Source of the DNA: Cheiracanthium punctorium
Taxonomy: Eukaryota > Arthropoda > Arachnida > Araneae > Cheiracanthiidae
DNA length: 64,000 nt
Direction: 5' to 3'
Assembly (NCBI GenBank): GCA_038373885.1
Contig: JAWZYV010019913.1
Span: 1,166,001 to 1,230,000, forward strand
A program made the position numbers and the translations under genes. Positions 24,640 to 37,725 of this stretch are shown piece after piece (position 1 is the first letter of the stretch; each line of letters starts with the position of its first letter). Under the pieces are notes generated by a model. It did not search any database. It was not told the DNA's origin and saw nothing but the letters and a program-made list of their open reading frames with translations.

Positions 24640-25290
24640 AAAATTCTTAATAGAAATAAAACCTAAAATATTAAGGAAAGCATTGAGAAACACAGCTCTT
24701 TATTAGTCATAAATCTGTCTATTGTGACTACTCAAGAAATCGAAAATCGATCCAAAAATCTGCATATACTAGAATAATTTCCACGACGATACCAAAGCCC
24801 TGGTTGCGTGTTCCACGTTACATGTTAATACATCATTTGATTTACTTCAACATGTTGAGACAATTATTAGTCGGACATATAAAAGCACGTTCTGCGGAGA
24901 ATAGTGTCATTGATTAACAGTAGCCAGGTTCCAGCATCAGCGATTCGCTGCTGTATCATTTACTTACAGCACGCAAATGTCTCCTCACTCTTTAGAAATG
25001 ATGCGTATTGATGGCATTCGCCGGAAAACCGTTCCTGCAGAGTTGACGCGTCTTTTTAGTAATTCATAATGGCAAATACTTTAAGAAGGGAGTTAGTATT
25101 GTGTATAGGCGGTAGTAGATTTAAATGTTAAGATTGTGCAATGGTGAAGTTTTCAAAATGTAATTAATTACTGTCTTTATTTATTACGATATACTTTATT
25201 TGTACGATAATGCAGATAACTCTTGTGCACATCAGTGGAACAATACCGACATACATAATTGATAAACTTTAATCCTATGACAGGGGAGTT
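24640..25290 (+). repeat. Diverged duplicated block with TATA box, copy 1
   Basis: Homologous to 27465-28110, offset 2831 bp. The best conserved part runs from TTCAACATGTTGAGACAATT through TATAAAAGCACG (TATA box at 24878-24885) to TTGATTAACAGTAG about 30 bp downstream, which is where initiation would be expected. About 130 bp further on, both copies share ATGGCATTC, but the frames diverge and stop within a dozen codons. It may be a duplicated promoter or a pair of ancient long terminal repeats. The strand given is that of the TATA box. Confidence 0.6.
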
Positions 25291-25804
25291 CTTCTTTAGA
25301 GTCAAATTAATTTATGGGATTTATAAGTTTTACGAATACATACTAAATGATCTTACTGTTCAATGTGCGTTCTGTTTGAGATCGTTACTTTGTAAATAAA
25401 AGAGGATTAAAATATTCTTATTCAAATTAGCGATACTTCATTTTTACAGGAGCAGTAACATTAATCACCGAAATTAATTCCAAAGCATGAATACTTATTC
25501 TTTCAAAGAGGAAAACTTATAGTCGAACCACCCGCCATCATAAATGGCTTTATTGTAGATGACCAACTATTTCTATATTTATGGCATTTTTAATCATATT
25601 CAGATTTTTTTTAATGAATGGGAAGGACTGGATCTTAATCATCTACGCAAATGCACGTTCAGTACTAGTTTTCTGGAGTTTTCTAAAAATTACTTTGATT
25701 TAAGAATTAATAAAAGAAAACCGAATACAGCTATTTAAAAAAATGCTTGCGGGAAAAGAATGTGTGATACCTATTTTTTTTTTTTTTTTGAACACTTTAT
25801 TATA

Positions 25805-26125
25805 TTATCACAAAATCTTGACGATACGTGAAGCTGCAACTCTGTTTCGTACTTTGAAGTCCTCCTCACTGCCAGCTTACCAGAACGGAGCCGGCAAGCG
25901 TATGAATTGGCCGTCTGATTCATCAGATTTAAATCCGTGTAATTTTTTCTGTGTGACCATTTGAAGAATGTGGTTTACTGCCAAAATTCACACGCTCGCA
26001 GCAACAATTAGTCTGTCCGGATCTGTGCAGCGATTCCTGTAGATACGTTGCAAAAAGTGTGTGCAAATTCCATTCTAAAGATCCTGTCATCTGATGATGA
26101 TGAACGGAAGACATTTTGAGAATAT
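25805..26125 (+). pseudogene. IS630/Tc1-like transposase C-terminus
   Basis: The frame reads NWPSDSSDLNPCNFF, corresponding to the W-P-x-S-P-D-L-N-P-C-D-F-F motif that carries the last catalytic acidic residue in this superfamily. HLKNVVY follows in another frame, and NGRHFENIV near 26105-26130 matches the usual C-terminal DGRHFEN motif. Internal stops and frame changes show a dead gene. The D after NPC is replaced by N. No terminal inverted repeats were identified. Confidence 0.7.
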
Positions 26126-26139
26126 TGTAATACAACTGT

Positions 26140-27460
26140 CAGCCACTGTCACTGAATTCAGTAGCCGCAGCTCTACTTATCGGACAGATTTTGTATTAAT
26201 AGGTATAATAAAGTGTTAAAAAAAATCTGTACATCGCGTATTTGTTTTCCGATAGAATATTTTTAAGAACTTTAACCACTTCCTTTTCTATTAACAGGTA
26301 TTCCTTTCTGGAATACCATGTATATATAACTGATTGGATTATTGAGATCACTCAAATACACTCTTTGTGGGAATCACAGCCTCATTGTCTATATCCCTAT
26401 CATTGCGTCCTTGCTTTAAGTTAACTTAAATTAAGCAAAATTAAATTATGTTCGATCTATTCAAAGTAAAAAAAAAAAAAAACTATTCAGCGATTTTAAA
26501 AATATCACTGAGAAAAACTATATTCCTCGTAAAAGTTCTTTGCCTAGGCATTCAGATAACAACTCTTTTCTATCATTCTACGATTAAAGTGTTACAGTTT
26601 CCAGTTACTCACTCATTTTAGTGCGCGTTTTGTTTCTGCATGTTGTCTCTTATGCTGCAAAACAATACCAAACTAGTAAGCAAACAAGAAATCATTTTCT
26701 GCATGAAATACCACTTCCTCGCAATTGTGTCTCAGTTGGAAAAACCTCTATTTTTATTGTCCTTTTTTGAGGTACCTTCAAGAGTTACAGGATATGTACG
26801 GATCGTGGATTTGCTAAAATTCGAAAATTTTGAAATAGTGACCTAACAATGTCTGATGTTTTAAAAGTGGTCCTATTATTTTACATAATACAGAAAGACA
26901 TTTTCAAAAGTATTTAAAATAGTGGGGCATTTTAGGACAATTTTTCGAAAGTATTACCAACCCTGTCCGTACGAACCCTGAGTTGTAATCTTCGCGAACG
27001 ATGGTATGAGCCATCAGATTAAATGTAATAGTGCACGGTTATTGAAGTGAATTGCAAGATTTATGAATTATCAGTCTATTAACATTCAAATTTAGATGAG
27101 AAGATTGATGAGCTTGTTGCGTGCGCGAGCTGTTACATTCACTGTATGCATTTGTGCTAAACAATAAGTTTTGTTCAATCAAATACAGCCCGTTAAGCAA
27201 AAAGAGAATAATTCATTACTTATCGCCACCGTATTATCCACCTTTTTATTTAATCGGACTTAACATTTATGCGTAGTAAAAATAATATATATTTTATGTG
27301 GAAAAATATTATAGATGTTATTGAATCATTAGAAATGTGCGACTGAAATGTAATAAAGTCTCATGCCCTTTACCTTACTATCAACTTTAAGAACTTATTC
27401 CTTGTATTTAGTTAATTATCTCTATTTCGTTATGAACAATTCTTAAAGCCATAGAATGCG
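26140..27460. other. No gene recognised
   Basis: AT-rich. Short frames at 26242-26424 and 26640-26846 (+) are unrecognised. Confidence 0.5.
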
Positions 27461-27464
27461 AATT

Positions 27465-28110
27465 CATTATTCAAAGATAAAAAATCCAAAATATTGCAAA
27501 TTATTTTAAAAAGCATTAACAAGGCATGCCCTTTTCTCGTTTGCAAATCGGTACATTGTCACAACTCAGAAATCGAAAATCAATCCCACAATCTGTATGC
27601 ACACAAAGAATTTCTATGGCGGACCTAAAATCTAGGTAACGTGTTTTACGTTACGTGTTATGCATCATTTGATTGACTTCAACATGTTGAGACAATTATA
27701 ATCGGATATATAAAAGCACGCTTTGCGGAGAAAATTATCGTTGATTAACAGTAGGCCCTGTGGATCGGCGAAGCACAGTCGTACTGCATACGAGAGACAC
27801 GCAAATGTGTCCTCACTCTTCAAAAACGAAGCGTACAAGATGGCATTCTCACGAAAACTTTTCCTATAGGAGATGACGTGTCTTTTTAATAATTCATGAT
27901 GGCAAACGGTTGTCTTGCAGGTTTATGAAGAGAGTCGAGCGATAATGAATTTAAATGTTATGATTTCTACAATCGTTGTGGTCTAATGATATAATTAATT
28001 ATGATAGTTATTAATTAATTGTACATTTTAGTGGGACGATAATCCATTTATTCATCAAAAGAACAATTCCAAAATGTATAATTAATAAGTAGGGGAATGT
28101 TTCATAAGCA
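27465..28110 (+). repeat. Diverged duplicated block with TATA box, copy 2
   Basis: Counterpart of 24640-25290. Its TATA box is at 27709-27716 and it retains the TTGATTAACAGTAG segment downstream. Confidence 0.6.
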
Positions 28111-28185
28111 TTTTATTAACGTCGTAAATTTTAAGACATAGGAGAAGGAGGGGTAAGTTGCCTCACGGGTAGGTTGTCTCACCTC

Positions 28186-29636
28186 TAACAAAACTTGTTT
28201 GGTTAAGTAGTTTGGTAGCTTTGTTTTGTTGATTTAACAAAAAATTTGTTTCGCGTCAAAATGCGTCAAAAACATGCGCAGCAGTGTGAAAGACAGCCAG
28301 ATCCGCCCAACGGAGAAGTTCGTATTTACGGAACAGTTAAGGAAGGATCTGCTGTCTGTGATTACGTTCAAAAATGGATAACATAAAACAAAACAATAAA
28401 GTGAGTTTTTTCTCAGTTTGTTGAAAATTTCTGAGGTAAGCCTAACTAGTTTATCTGTCTATAAAAATTCAGATTTTCAATTTAGTGTTTTTAAAAGTTT
28501 CTACAAATTTCGCTTAAATCCACTCCTTGTCCATTTGGGTAACTTAGTTAAAACAATCAGAATCACTTTTCAACAATGTAACGATCCGGAAAATAAGGAT
28601 GTAAAAGGTTTTGTAAAAATGTTCGTATACGTATTGGTTGAAAATCTTGAAAATGGAATAGCTGAAAAATTCCTGGATTTAATTCGAAAATAATTTTGTA
28701 GTTTAAGATTTGAAGCAGAACACGCATTTTTAAAATCCATATCGGTTTTGTGCAGCAAACAGTTCAATTCGTATACCCCGTCCGAAAGAAAATCACTTTT
28801 GGTTAGCCCTAATACTATTCTTTCCAAAGGAAAAAAACTTTTGTTTTCCAAATTTAGCATTCTGGCGATAAAAATGTTTATAAGCTTTGCATCAAAGCGC
28901 TTGAGTTCCGCTTGTTAAGAGTTTGAATTTCTGATTTCGACTGCCGGGTTCGTGTCTGTTACTTCCAGCAAAAAAGAAATCTCTAATTGAGAACGAGATT
29001 CGAAATAGCTGACAGTCATATTTAGTTCTTTTTTTAGACTACTGCAATCGATCATTATTACTACGCCAAATAAACATATCTCGCGATAAAGTAAAATTTG
29101 AGAAAGTAGTACACATATTGTTTTATTAGGAATGTAAAAGTGATTTTTTGATTTGCGATTTGAAAAGTTTTTTGTGTGAAGAAAAAAAAACTGACACTGA
29201 ATTTCAAGATTTATAAAAACACTAAAATAAAAATGTGATTTTTGAGGAATAGATAAATTATTTAGTCCTATATCTGAAACTTTCAACCAACTGTTTGTGG
29301 GTTAAAAAATATAGCAGTAAAATCAACAAAATAAATTTTGTTAAATGCTAGCCCAACACCAGTTAACCAAGAAATTTTGTTAATTTAAAGAAATAATTTG
29401 GTTGATTTTAACCAGATAAACCGTTAAATAAATAGTTTGGCTAAATTAACCAAACATTTGGTTATTTCAACGAAATTGTTTGCTTAAATTGACAAAATTT
29501 TTTGTTGAAATAACCATATAATTTTATCAAAATTATTTTGTTAACATCAAAAATTTTGTTGGTGCTATTTCAAACGGATAATTTTATTGATTTAACAAAA
29601 TTTTGTTGATTCAACAAAACATTTTTTTTCAGTGTA
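28186..29636. mobile_element. Iteron-rich element I2 (left end truncated)
   Basis: Same family and orientation as I1 (15936-17586). The left edge starts about 25 bp inside the I1 terminus. The right end, reverse complemented, reads CTACACTGAAAAAAAATGTT, and the AACAAAA/TTTTGTT array occupies 29320-29630. The internal AGGTAAGCCTAA segment (28434) is conserved. The reading frame seen in I1 is broken here. Confidence 0.65.
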
Positions 29637-30290
29637 GACAGTATCTACTTAGTAGAATTGGAATCTTTACCGTAGTATCAAAACGCTGCGATTTCAAATG
29701 TAGACAATATTTTAAATAGACATTTATTTGTGTAAAAATGTTAATTTTCAGCATTTCAGGGGTAATTCACGGAGAAAAAATATACCTCTTCCATCTAGAA
29801 AGAATAGATGATTGTTTTCTGTGTCCCAAAACTAGAAAAATAGATCGCAGCTATAAGCAAACATGTGTAGTGGACTTTGGTTGTCACAAGCTGCAGGGCT
29901 AGTTTGTTGCTATGTCACTATGTACTACCTACAGCAGAAGATACATCAAGTTACAGAAAACATTTTTATTGAAACAAGTTTATTACAAAAAATAGGATAA
30001 ATAAAGCTCATTTTAAATATGCAGAACGATAATTCATGTGCCTGAAAATAAATTTTTATACAAATTAGAACATACAATGTATTGACAGAGCATACAGTGA
30101 ACCTACAGTGAAACATGATTGCATATAATATATTTTTTGTATTTCATACACATGCATTTAAATCCTTTATTGTGCTATGAGTAAGATGATTCACGAGGTT
30201 GCAAAATACGTGACGCAACGAGTATATAATATTTTCTTAAATTGTCTATTGCCGCATTTCTATGGCGAAATTGCCACCAACAGGAACCTA

Positions 30291-30933
30291 CAGGGTGTCC
30301 CAAAAATACCGCCCAAACTCTTCACAGACAGATATATTGCTGGGAGTACATAAAAAGTGCAAAAAGAACCATAACTCTACTGTCCGCAGGTTTCAAGGAA
30401 AGTGCGAGAAAAAAGGAGAAACGTCATTTCCGGTGCACGAAAAGAGCCTTTATTGGAATCCTGAACATTTTATTTTTTTTGCATATGCTTTCGTAAAATG
30501 ATGCTCAAAATGTCCATCGCGCTTACGGAGGCTTGCATGCGAGCGCAGTGCTTACCAATGCAGTGCGAGTCCAATTGCTTACGTTGCATCAATCTGGCAC
30601 CCACATAAATACACCAGCATGAAGGGGAGGGACTGAGCCACTATTTGTTGTGATTAGAACTCGATAGATCAATTCTTTCAAACGGTTTTCAAACATAGGC
30701 GCCAGATCTAATGATTATAGAGGCCACAAAACTAAGTCCCCCATATGTAATCCAGTGTCCAATTTAATGTTCCTAGTTGTTTTTCCTCCCACCGGATGTG
30801 ACGTCACACTTTGTTTTTTCTAGTTTTCTCGAAAACTATGGATCGTCCAGTTACAATTCTTTGGGCAATTCTTATGTACTTCCAACGAGAATCTGGCTGC
30901 GCAGAGTTTGGGCACTATTTTTGGGACACCCTG
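30291..30933. mobile_element. TA-flanked 643-bp TIR element (Tc1/mariner type)
   Basis: Begins CAGGGTGTCCCAAAAATA and ends with its reverse complement, with TA on both sides (30289-30290, 30934-30935). The inverted repeats extend at least 31 bp (through GCCCAAACTC) with two mismatches. TA duplication and CAGGGTGTCCC termini are typical of Tc1/mariner elements. The interior has overlapping open frames of 79-84 codons near the left end, but no transposase motif, so it is non-autonomous or heavily deleted. Confidence 0.88.
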
Positions 30934-31377
30934 TATATTATAACCCATGGTATACTAAAGAGGGCGCTAATAGTAGTTGATCGAGTAGATATTAGCTCTA
31001 TATCTTAGTGCTATTTGAAAAAGTGCGCAGAGACGACTTTTTTTCTAAGCGATATCTCTTAGTTAATGTTATCTAAGCTAGGAAAATAAATCTAAATGAA
31101 AGTGCTATCGTACAGTTTACAGTTTATTTTGTAGCAGTTTCCTAGGGGGCCTAACCTAAATAGAAGTATTGAAAATGTCAAATCAATATTTTTTCAATCG
31201 ATTTCTTCCAACGATTTCGATTCGAACAGCATACCAAGTTCATTAAAATCCAAGATGTGCAACATGTCGAAAAAAATTAAAGTAAGTAATTTTAATTTAT
31301 GTTAAATAATGAATATTGTATTCGATGATCCTCTTGGTCGGAAAACTTTTTTACATCAAAACGATCTTATAATTACA

Positions 31378-31650
31378 GACCGCTGATTCAGAGACGTTCA
31401 GTTGTACATTACCTAGAAAGGCTTCAAACTGCTTATGCAAGCAATAACAGGAAGACGGTATCAACTTAAACTACTGAAGCTAATGAGTCTAGAAAAGTGA
31501 CCAGATTAAGATGGGTTGTCGAAGCAGCTCTTGCCGAAATTTAGCAAAAGTTCCGGCTCTTGGATAATGTTTTAGTCAACAAAGTGTTACTTAACATAAG
31601 ATCTCTTTGGCGCATTGATGGATACCTACAAAATATATATGGTAAGAGAC
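31378..31650 (+). pseudogene. Harbinger-like (DDE_Tnp_4) nuclease fragment
   Basis: The frame TTEANESRKVTRLRWVVEA is followed after a stop by QKFRLLDNVLVNKVLLNI and an RI dipeptide. This matches the end of Harbinger-type DDE nucleases, where RWVVEA-NGRIKQ carries the last catalytic glutamate (family knowledge). The conserved NGR is replaced by LAE and a stop codon. An upstream stop also interrupts the frame. No terminal repeats were identified. It could be a transposon relic or a decayed domesticated gene. Confidence 0.7.
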
Positions 31651-31767
31651 ATACATTCAATGATTTGTATGCAAAAAATTATTAACATGCATCATCCTGT
31701 CCAGGCCCCAGGGCAATTGTCCCCCTGTCCCACCCCTCCCCCTCTCGGCAGGCCTGATTTTACTTCA

Positions 31768-31806
31768 TTTTTAGTAAAAAAAATATATATATATATATAT
31801 ATAAAT
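31768..31806. repeat. (TA)n tract
   Basis: Interrupted AT dinucleotide run followed by an A-run at 31823-31835. Confidence 0.8.
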
Positions 31807-32889
31807 ATATATTGTAACCGCCAAAAAAAAAAAAAGTTTGAAAATGTTAGTTTTAAAGAGCGGAAATTATATTTATAGCTGAGTCTCGGAAAATTACATT
31901 AATAGTGATATACAGCTTTTTCGAGTTAAACCCCTAAATATCCCCAATTTCATCTTCATGCATTTGGCAGAAGAAATTGTGTTGCTGATGCTCATCTTCT
32001 ATATTTAGGCCTAAGTTCAAAAGATCATTACGCATCAACAAGTCTTACTCTCATTCAACAATTGCCCCATAGAGGCCAATATTCAATAGTGCCAGCGGGA
32101 GACCGAGCAATGGCAATGACCGAGGACCGAGAACGGATGACCGAGCAATGGCAATAGGCATAAGTCTCTTCATTTCTACTGAAGATTAAACTTAATGTGG
32201 CCATTCTAAGTCTTGATAAGCCCATTCTAAGTCTGGATCTAGGGCAGGAGCACTGCAGGGATAATACAGGGCACTTACCGACGAACCATGCATGCTCTGG
32301 AAGGATCTTGGAAATGTTATTAACATTGGTTAAAAACAGGGAGTGGACTTCAGAAGCTCGTAATTTGGAAGAAAAGGCAGTGAGAAGTTAACTACACTTG
32401 CTAGCAAGCAGTTGAGCAATTTGGTTTCCACAAGTAGCTACTTTGGAAGGAATCCACTGGGAGCACGCTACTGAACTGGTCTAAAATGGACAACTTGGAA
32501 GCAATATCCTGCCCTAACTTATCTAGGTTGCGTGGCCAATCCTTCAAGACTAAATTGCGCGTTTGCTATATGTCAATATCCCCATACTGAGTATGCAAAA
32601 AAACTGTTTTGCCTGAAAGTGTTTTCAATTAGATGTGCTTGGGATTTAATTGGGGGGTAACTTTTTAAGTAGTTGAAAATTCCGATTATTTTATTTCGAG
32701 GTTTTATATTATTTTTTTGGAGCAAATATTAACGATTGGGTAAAATAAAGTGTTTTTCAAATCTATTTTAACTTTACTCTGTGCCGGTTTTCAAAACAAA
32801 TTAACTTCAATATTTAATGCTCTAGCTTAAAGCGATATAAAACTTACTTCATATGACTTTATTAAAATAAATAGAAATCATAACTTAAA

Positions 32890-33310
32890 TTACAAATCTC
32901 TGATGAGAAAGAGTTTTTCCACACACCTTGATGTGAAAAGCTGGAGATTATTTAAACTAAAAGTGGTTCCCAATGCACTCAGCGTTGGCCAATCCTCATT
33001 TAGAATCTCGCATTGTTTAAATACAACAACAAAACATATATCGGCGAATGCTGAGATGTACGTGCAAGAATTATTTTCCCTCTGTCGCAAACACTCTTAT
33101 TTATAATCAGAGAAGGTAAATGACATTACCGAAGACGTTTATGTGTTTGCTAATGAGTGATTAATGAGCTGGATTTCACGAAAGAAAGAAATATTCCTAC
33201 TCTAATCAAATCAGAGAACGACAATAATAGCTCTGAACCAGGAAGAGGTGCGTCTGGTAATTACCTCAACGCGGAAGTTTCAGATGAATTTGTAAAAGTG
33301 CAGCATTAGT
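32890..33310 (+). other. Possible decayed coding segment, unrecognised
   Basis: A 67-codon frame at 32903-33106 is followed, in shifting frames, by VNDITEDVYVFANE and by a segment from about 33160 ending in VSDEFVKVQH and a stop at 33307-33309. The last part has an acidic, low-bias composition (SENDNNSSEPGRG) unlike the translated AT background. I recognise no family. It lies downstream of the Harbinger fragment, but no link can be shown. Confidence 0.2.
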
Positions 33311-33829
33311 TTTTGGTTGGAACAAAATTCAAATTATTTTGAGCATTTAAAAAGAATTCTACACGATTTAGAGTACATATAATAGTAATAAATATTTTTT
33401 TAATTATATTTTTTACATTTTAATTAAGGTGCTTAGATTAAGATGAATGTACTACTGGAAGTTTTGATCCAGATGAAAATGAATTAAATCATTTGACTTA
33501 TCCGTAAAGCGGAAATATTAAGCTAAAGTAGAAAAATGAAAGTTATTAGCTTTTAACACAAAAAGTAAAAAAGATAAAATATTATTTTATGCTTTAACAT
33601 TAAGGTCAAGCATGTTTAAGAAAAATCAAACTGAAGATAATGGAGATGTTCAGATATCTGTAAACAAATGTTTTTGTTCTGTAACGCTCACCGTATTCGG
33701 GTTAAACACACAAGAGATAAAAACACATAATTTGTTTACAAACAACGATAGAATTATATATTTTATTTTCTGATTTTCATTAATACTAGAGTGCTATTTC
33801 GTTTAAGCACAGTATTTTGTCTGCGCGAC

Positions 33830-35115
33830 TTTGTAGACATGATTTGAAGACAGGTTTCCTAGACATGAACATTGACGAAGATATTTTCAAATGTATTCGC
33901 CCGATAACGCGGACGGGGGACAGCATAAAATGTTGAAAGTCGCAGAAGCTTATGGATTTCAATTACAAATATATGCTTTAGGAAACTAGAAAAACGAACA
34001 CGGCACACTCGTGGATTATGATGCCCCTTCCAAACAGTTTATAAAATTTTGAAGTATAGTACGAATATGCTTGGCAATTGTTAAACAATTTCAGTAGGCG
34101 CTTTCAAGATAGATTTTGATTCCAAAGACTTATTTTATGAAAGAAGAAAGGTACACTGATATATTATGATACACTTTCCAAATGGCATTTATAAAGGTGA
34201 AGTATAGTTTGAATATGCCAGGCGAAAATTGTTAAACAGTTTTGGTATGCGCTTTTATATAGATTTCGATTCCAAAGATGTATTTTATGAAACAAGAAAG
34301 ACAAGCATGGCACACCCATAGATTATGATGCTCATTCCAAACAGTATTAAAATGGTGAAGTATAGTTGGAATATGCTTGGCGAAGATTGTAAAATAATGC
34401 GACATTTAGATAGATTTCAATTCCAAAGATGTGTTTTATGGATCAAGAAAGAGTTGATTCGTATTTTAACGCCTCCACTCTCGCCAACCTAAAACAATAG
34501 CCGTACTTTGGTGATCTTTGCAGTCATGTTTCTCTAAAAGTTATGCAGAAGTTTCAACGTTCCCAAAAGAACTAGATGAAAGCTAAAGTGAAAAAATTAG
34601 CGATAAAAGAAACCACTTAAGGAATATGATGGCACCTAATTATTAAAACTACATTAATCGGCAACCCAAAATAAATAAATAAGCAATGGAATTATGTAAT
34701 TACTACATGCTGTTCCAAATCGCCATTTTAATTCTAAATTACGATTGCCACATAACTACAAAAAAATCGTCCTGGTACCTGCATATGTTTAATTATCACC
34801 ACCTTAGCGAGGGTCAGGGCGTTAAAGTAGAAATCAACCCAAGAAAGACAAACACGGCAGAATAATGGATTATGATGCACATTTCAAATAGCATTTAAAA
34901 CCGTAGTACAACTGGAATATCCTTTGCGAGAAGATTGAAAAACAGTTTTAGCGGGGGATTTTAAGATAGATTTCGATTCCAAAGATGTGTTTTATGGAGC
35001 AAGGGAAAAAAATACGGCCCGCTCATGAATTATGCTAAACTTTCAAACTTAATGGAATAAGGAAAGAAAATAGGGAGGACGCATGGATTATGATGCACTT
35101 TTAACATATAACATT
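33830..35115 (+). repeat. Composite ~150-bp tandem array M1
   Basis: Diverged monomers of about 150 bp recur, each with TTATGATGCnC, GAAGTATAGT-GGAATATGC, and GATAGATTTCGATTCCAAAG (about 34016, 34165, 34324, 34865, 35085). A ~400-bp non-repeat segment at 34455-34855 interrupts the array. The whole structure, including the interruption, is present inverted at 44440-45650. Some monomers of the other copy translate to IVLIGDFKIDFDSKD, so the monomer may derive from coding sequence. Confidence 0.7.
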
Positions 35116-35119
35116 TTAG

Positions 35120-37725
35120 TGAGTATTTAAAATCTCAAAGTATTTCATATTATCTTACTTATTTATTTGTTTATTTTAATACTTATTTATTCAACTGACA
35201 CTGTATTTATGCTGTATGTCCGTGTCAAATTTTATAATCTGTTTTTCATTCACTTCTCAATCTTGACCTTAAATTTTGCATATTAATCTACATTAGCTTA
35301 CAATAACTTAAACCGATTATAGAAAGATTTAAGTTAATTCAATTACCATAGACTGGTTTTATCCCTTTCCAAAAGGCAATTACGGAATAATTTCAGATTT
35401 TAAATATTACAAACAAGAATGCATTGATTAAGTGTAAATGACACGAATGCATTTGCCGTCACCTCTATGAATGTCGGCGCTATTTTCCGACGCGATCAAT
35501 TGAAAAAAAAATCATCATTCTAGCGAAATGGTAAAAAAAGAAAAGTTCTCCCTGATGCTGTATTAAAACTCCGAAAAAAGAATTTTTTTTTTTTTTTAGT
35601 ATAACTATCGAAAACGGTTTCATTACAAAATGCGTCATAAAACATTTTTTGATAAATCTGTATATTGTAGGATAAATAATACTAAGTTTTATATTGCAAA
35701 CACACACAACTCAAAAAAATGGCTCTAGTATGAACGCAATCGGTATTAATTTGAATTATATCGAAAATACCCAGACAATGGCATTTTCACTTTAAAATTT
35801 CTATTATATTTGAAACTAAGAAAGAAAAACTTTAAAATCTTCTTGTGAAAAAAAATAACCCAGTCTCGTCTTATTAATATGTCATTAAGATGCAAAAAAT
35901 AAGTTGAGAGCAACCGGTTGTGGAACTTTTTATCAAAAATCAAAATTCTCCTGAAAAATTATTCTAGTGTATTGAAAAAACCATTTGAGGGCACAGTAAA
36001 CGATCGAGATAGTTATATAATTACCTTGACGAACAAAAGAAATATTGTCAGAAAGCATTAAATATTCATTAGGAAGAGAGAGGAAAAAAATCAGCGGCGG
36101 CTCATTAATTGCGCTAACCTACGAAATGGAATTTTTGGAAGCAAACATGTTTTACAAGTGATTGACAGCTTCCTTTGTAAGTGGCATGCTTGAATAAGAA
36201 GAAAAACGTAGCTTGCTTTAATAAGTGCATATTAGATTGTCTATGAGTGCCTTAAAAATGGCTGCTATTTTTAAAAACCAGTGTGTAATGTACTAATCAT
36301 AACTTTTAACGCAACGTAATTTAAACAGAGGACATTGTTTGCATGTATGCGGATATCTATCTATATATATGCATATATGCTGCTGATTGTATGGTATCAA
36401 TTAAAATTTGCAGAAAATTAAACAAATACAAAATTTAAATTTTTAAATGGACCCGTACAAAAAATTTCCCAATCAGTAAAATATTCCCCATAGGGTGATG
36501 TATAAAGTTTCAGCCTTTCTTCTAAAAGGACTCACAGATATGTTTAAAAAAAGTTCACCAGGGGCTATACAATATCCATAATAGCAAAAGTATTGTATAT
36601 TTATGCAATCACTGTTTTCTTTCGTAATTTGGGTACGACCTCTGAAATGCGATCATTTGACGTGTTTTTTCTCCCTTCGAACTTTAAACCATTAAAAAGT
36701 GGTTTAAGTCAGCATATATTTACTTTCATATCTCCGATACATTTAAGATAAAATGTTGTTTGTATTAATGCAAATTTTCACTTGATAAATGATTTTTTAC
36801 AAATTTGTCTTTAGGATTCTCAGATTTCGCTAAGTTATGTGAACATTGCCGTTTAGCCTGATAGCATGTTTTTATCGCACTTATTGCTAAAATCGACGGT
36901 TTCATCAATATAAGTGTTTTAAGCCTCTCTCGCTCCAAATGTCGATACAGCCTTTATATAAATGATCCAATATTTTCTTAATATTAGGAAGACCTGTAAG
37001 TCTCTGCCTTACAAATACGTGCACTAGAAATAATGTTTAGTTATTTTCATGATTAAAGATATTCTGATAACTAAACAAGAATATCAGCCGGTTTCAATGT
37101 TGTTATTATCAAGAGAGAATATTTTTCTTTAAAAGCACTTGCAAAATATCACTATCACAAACCCGTATTTTATGTATTTGTTGATACGATTATCTTGCAA
37201 TTGCTTTAGTTTTTTGGATTCTGTTGTGCAACAAATTACTTGACGTGACATTATATCTAGATATGTTTGCTGTAGTATATTAAATGCATCATGCAAAACC
37301 ACACAAGGGACCACTACAAGTTCACAGCAATTATTGTTATTATATGCTTAGGGCGTCACCCCTTTTCTCTGTGTTAAACTTGAAGTGGACATTTATGCAT
37401 ATATAATGGAATGGAATTGGATATGCACTATAAAAATTTAATAAAAAATGTTGCAAACAAATTTTAAACAAGCAGTTTTTAAGAAATAAATTTCCTGTTT
37501 GCTCTGTTCGTGAATTTCTTTTATAAATTATTATTTTTTTAAATGACAACTGCAATGCACGCTAAGATTAAAATGTTTATCATTCATTAGCTCACAAAAG
37601 TATTCGATATCTGCAATCTTCATTTTATTTTCATTCAACAAAGAGTTCCCGTTGTCACCAAATTAATGTTGAAAAGAATAACAATATAAAAACTCTGCAA
37701 CAAAACTTCCACAAACACAACAAAG
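35120..37725. other. No gene recognised
   Basis: AT-rich. Minus-strand frames at 35480-35707, 35746-35943, 37129-37314 and 37340-37555 match nothing recognised. Confidence 0.5.

Noticed and set aside
24640..28110. An LTR retrotransposon bounded by the duplicated TATA blocks
   Set aside because: No TG...CA termini, primer-binding site, polypurine tract or gag/pol sequence was seen between the blocks; the only coding relic between them is IS630-like. Kept only as a possibility in the findings.
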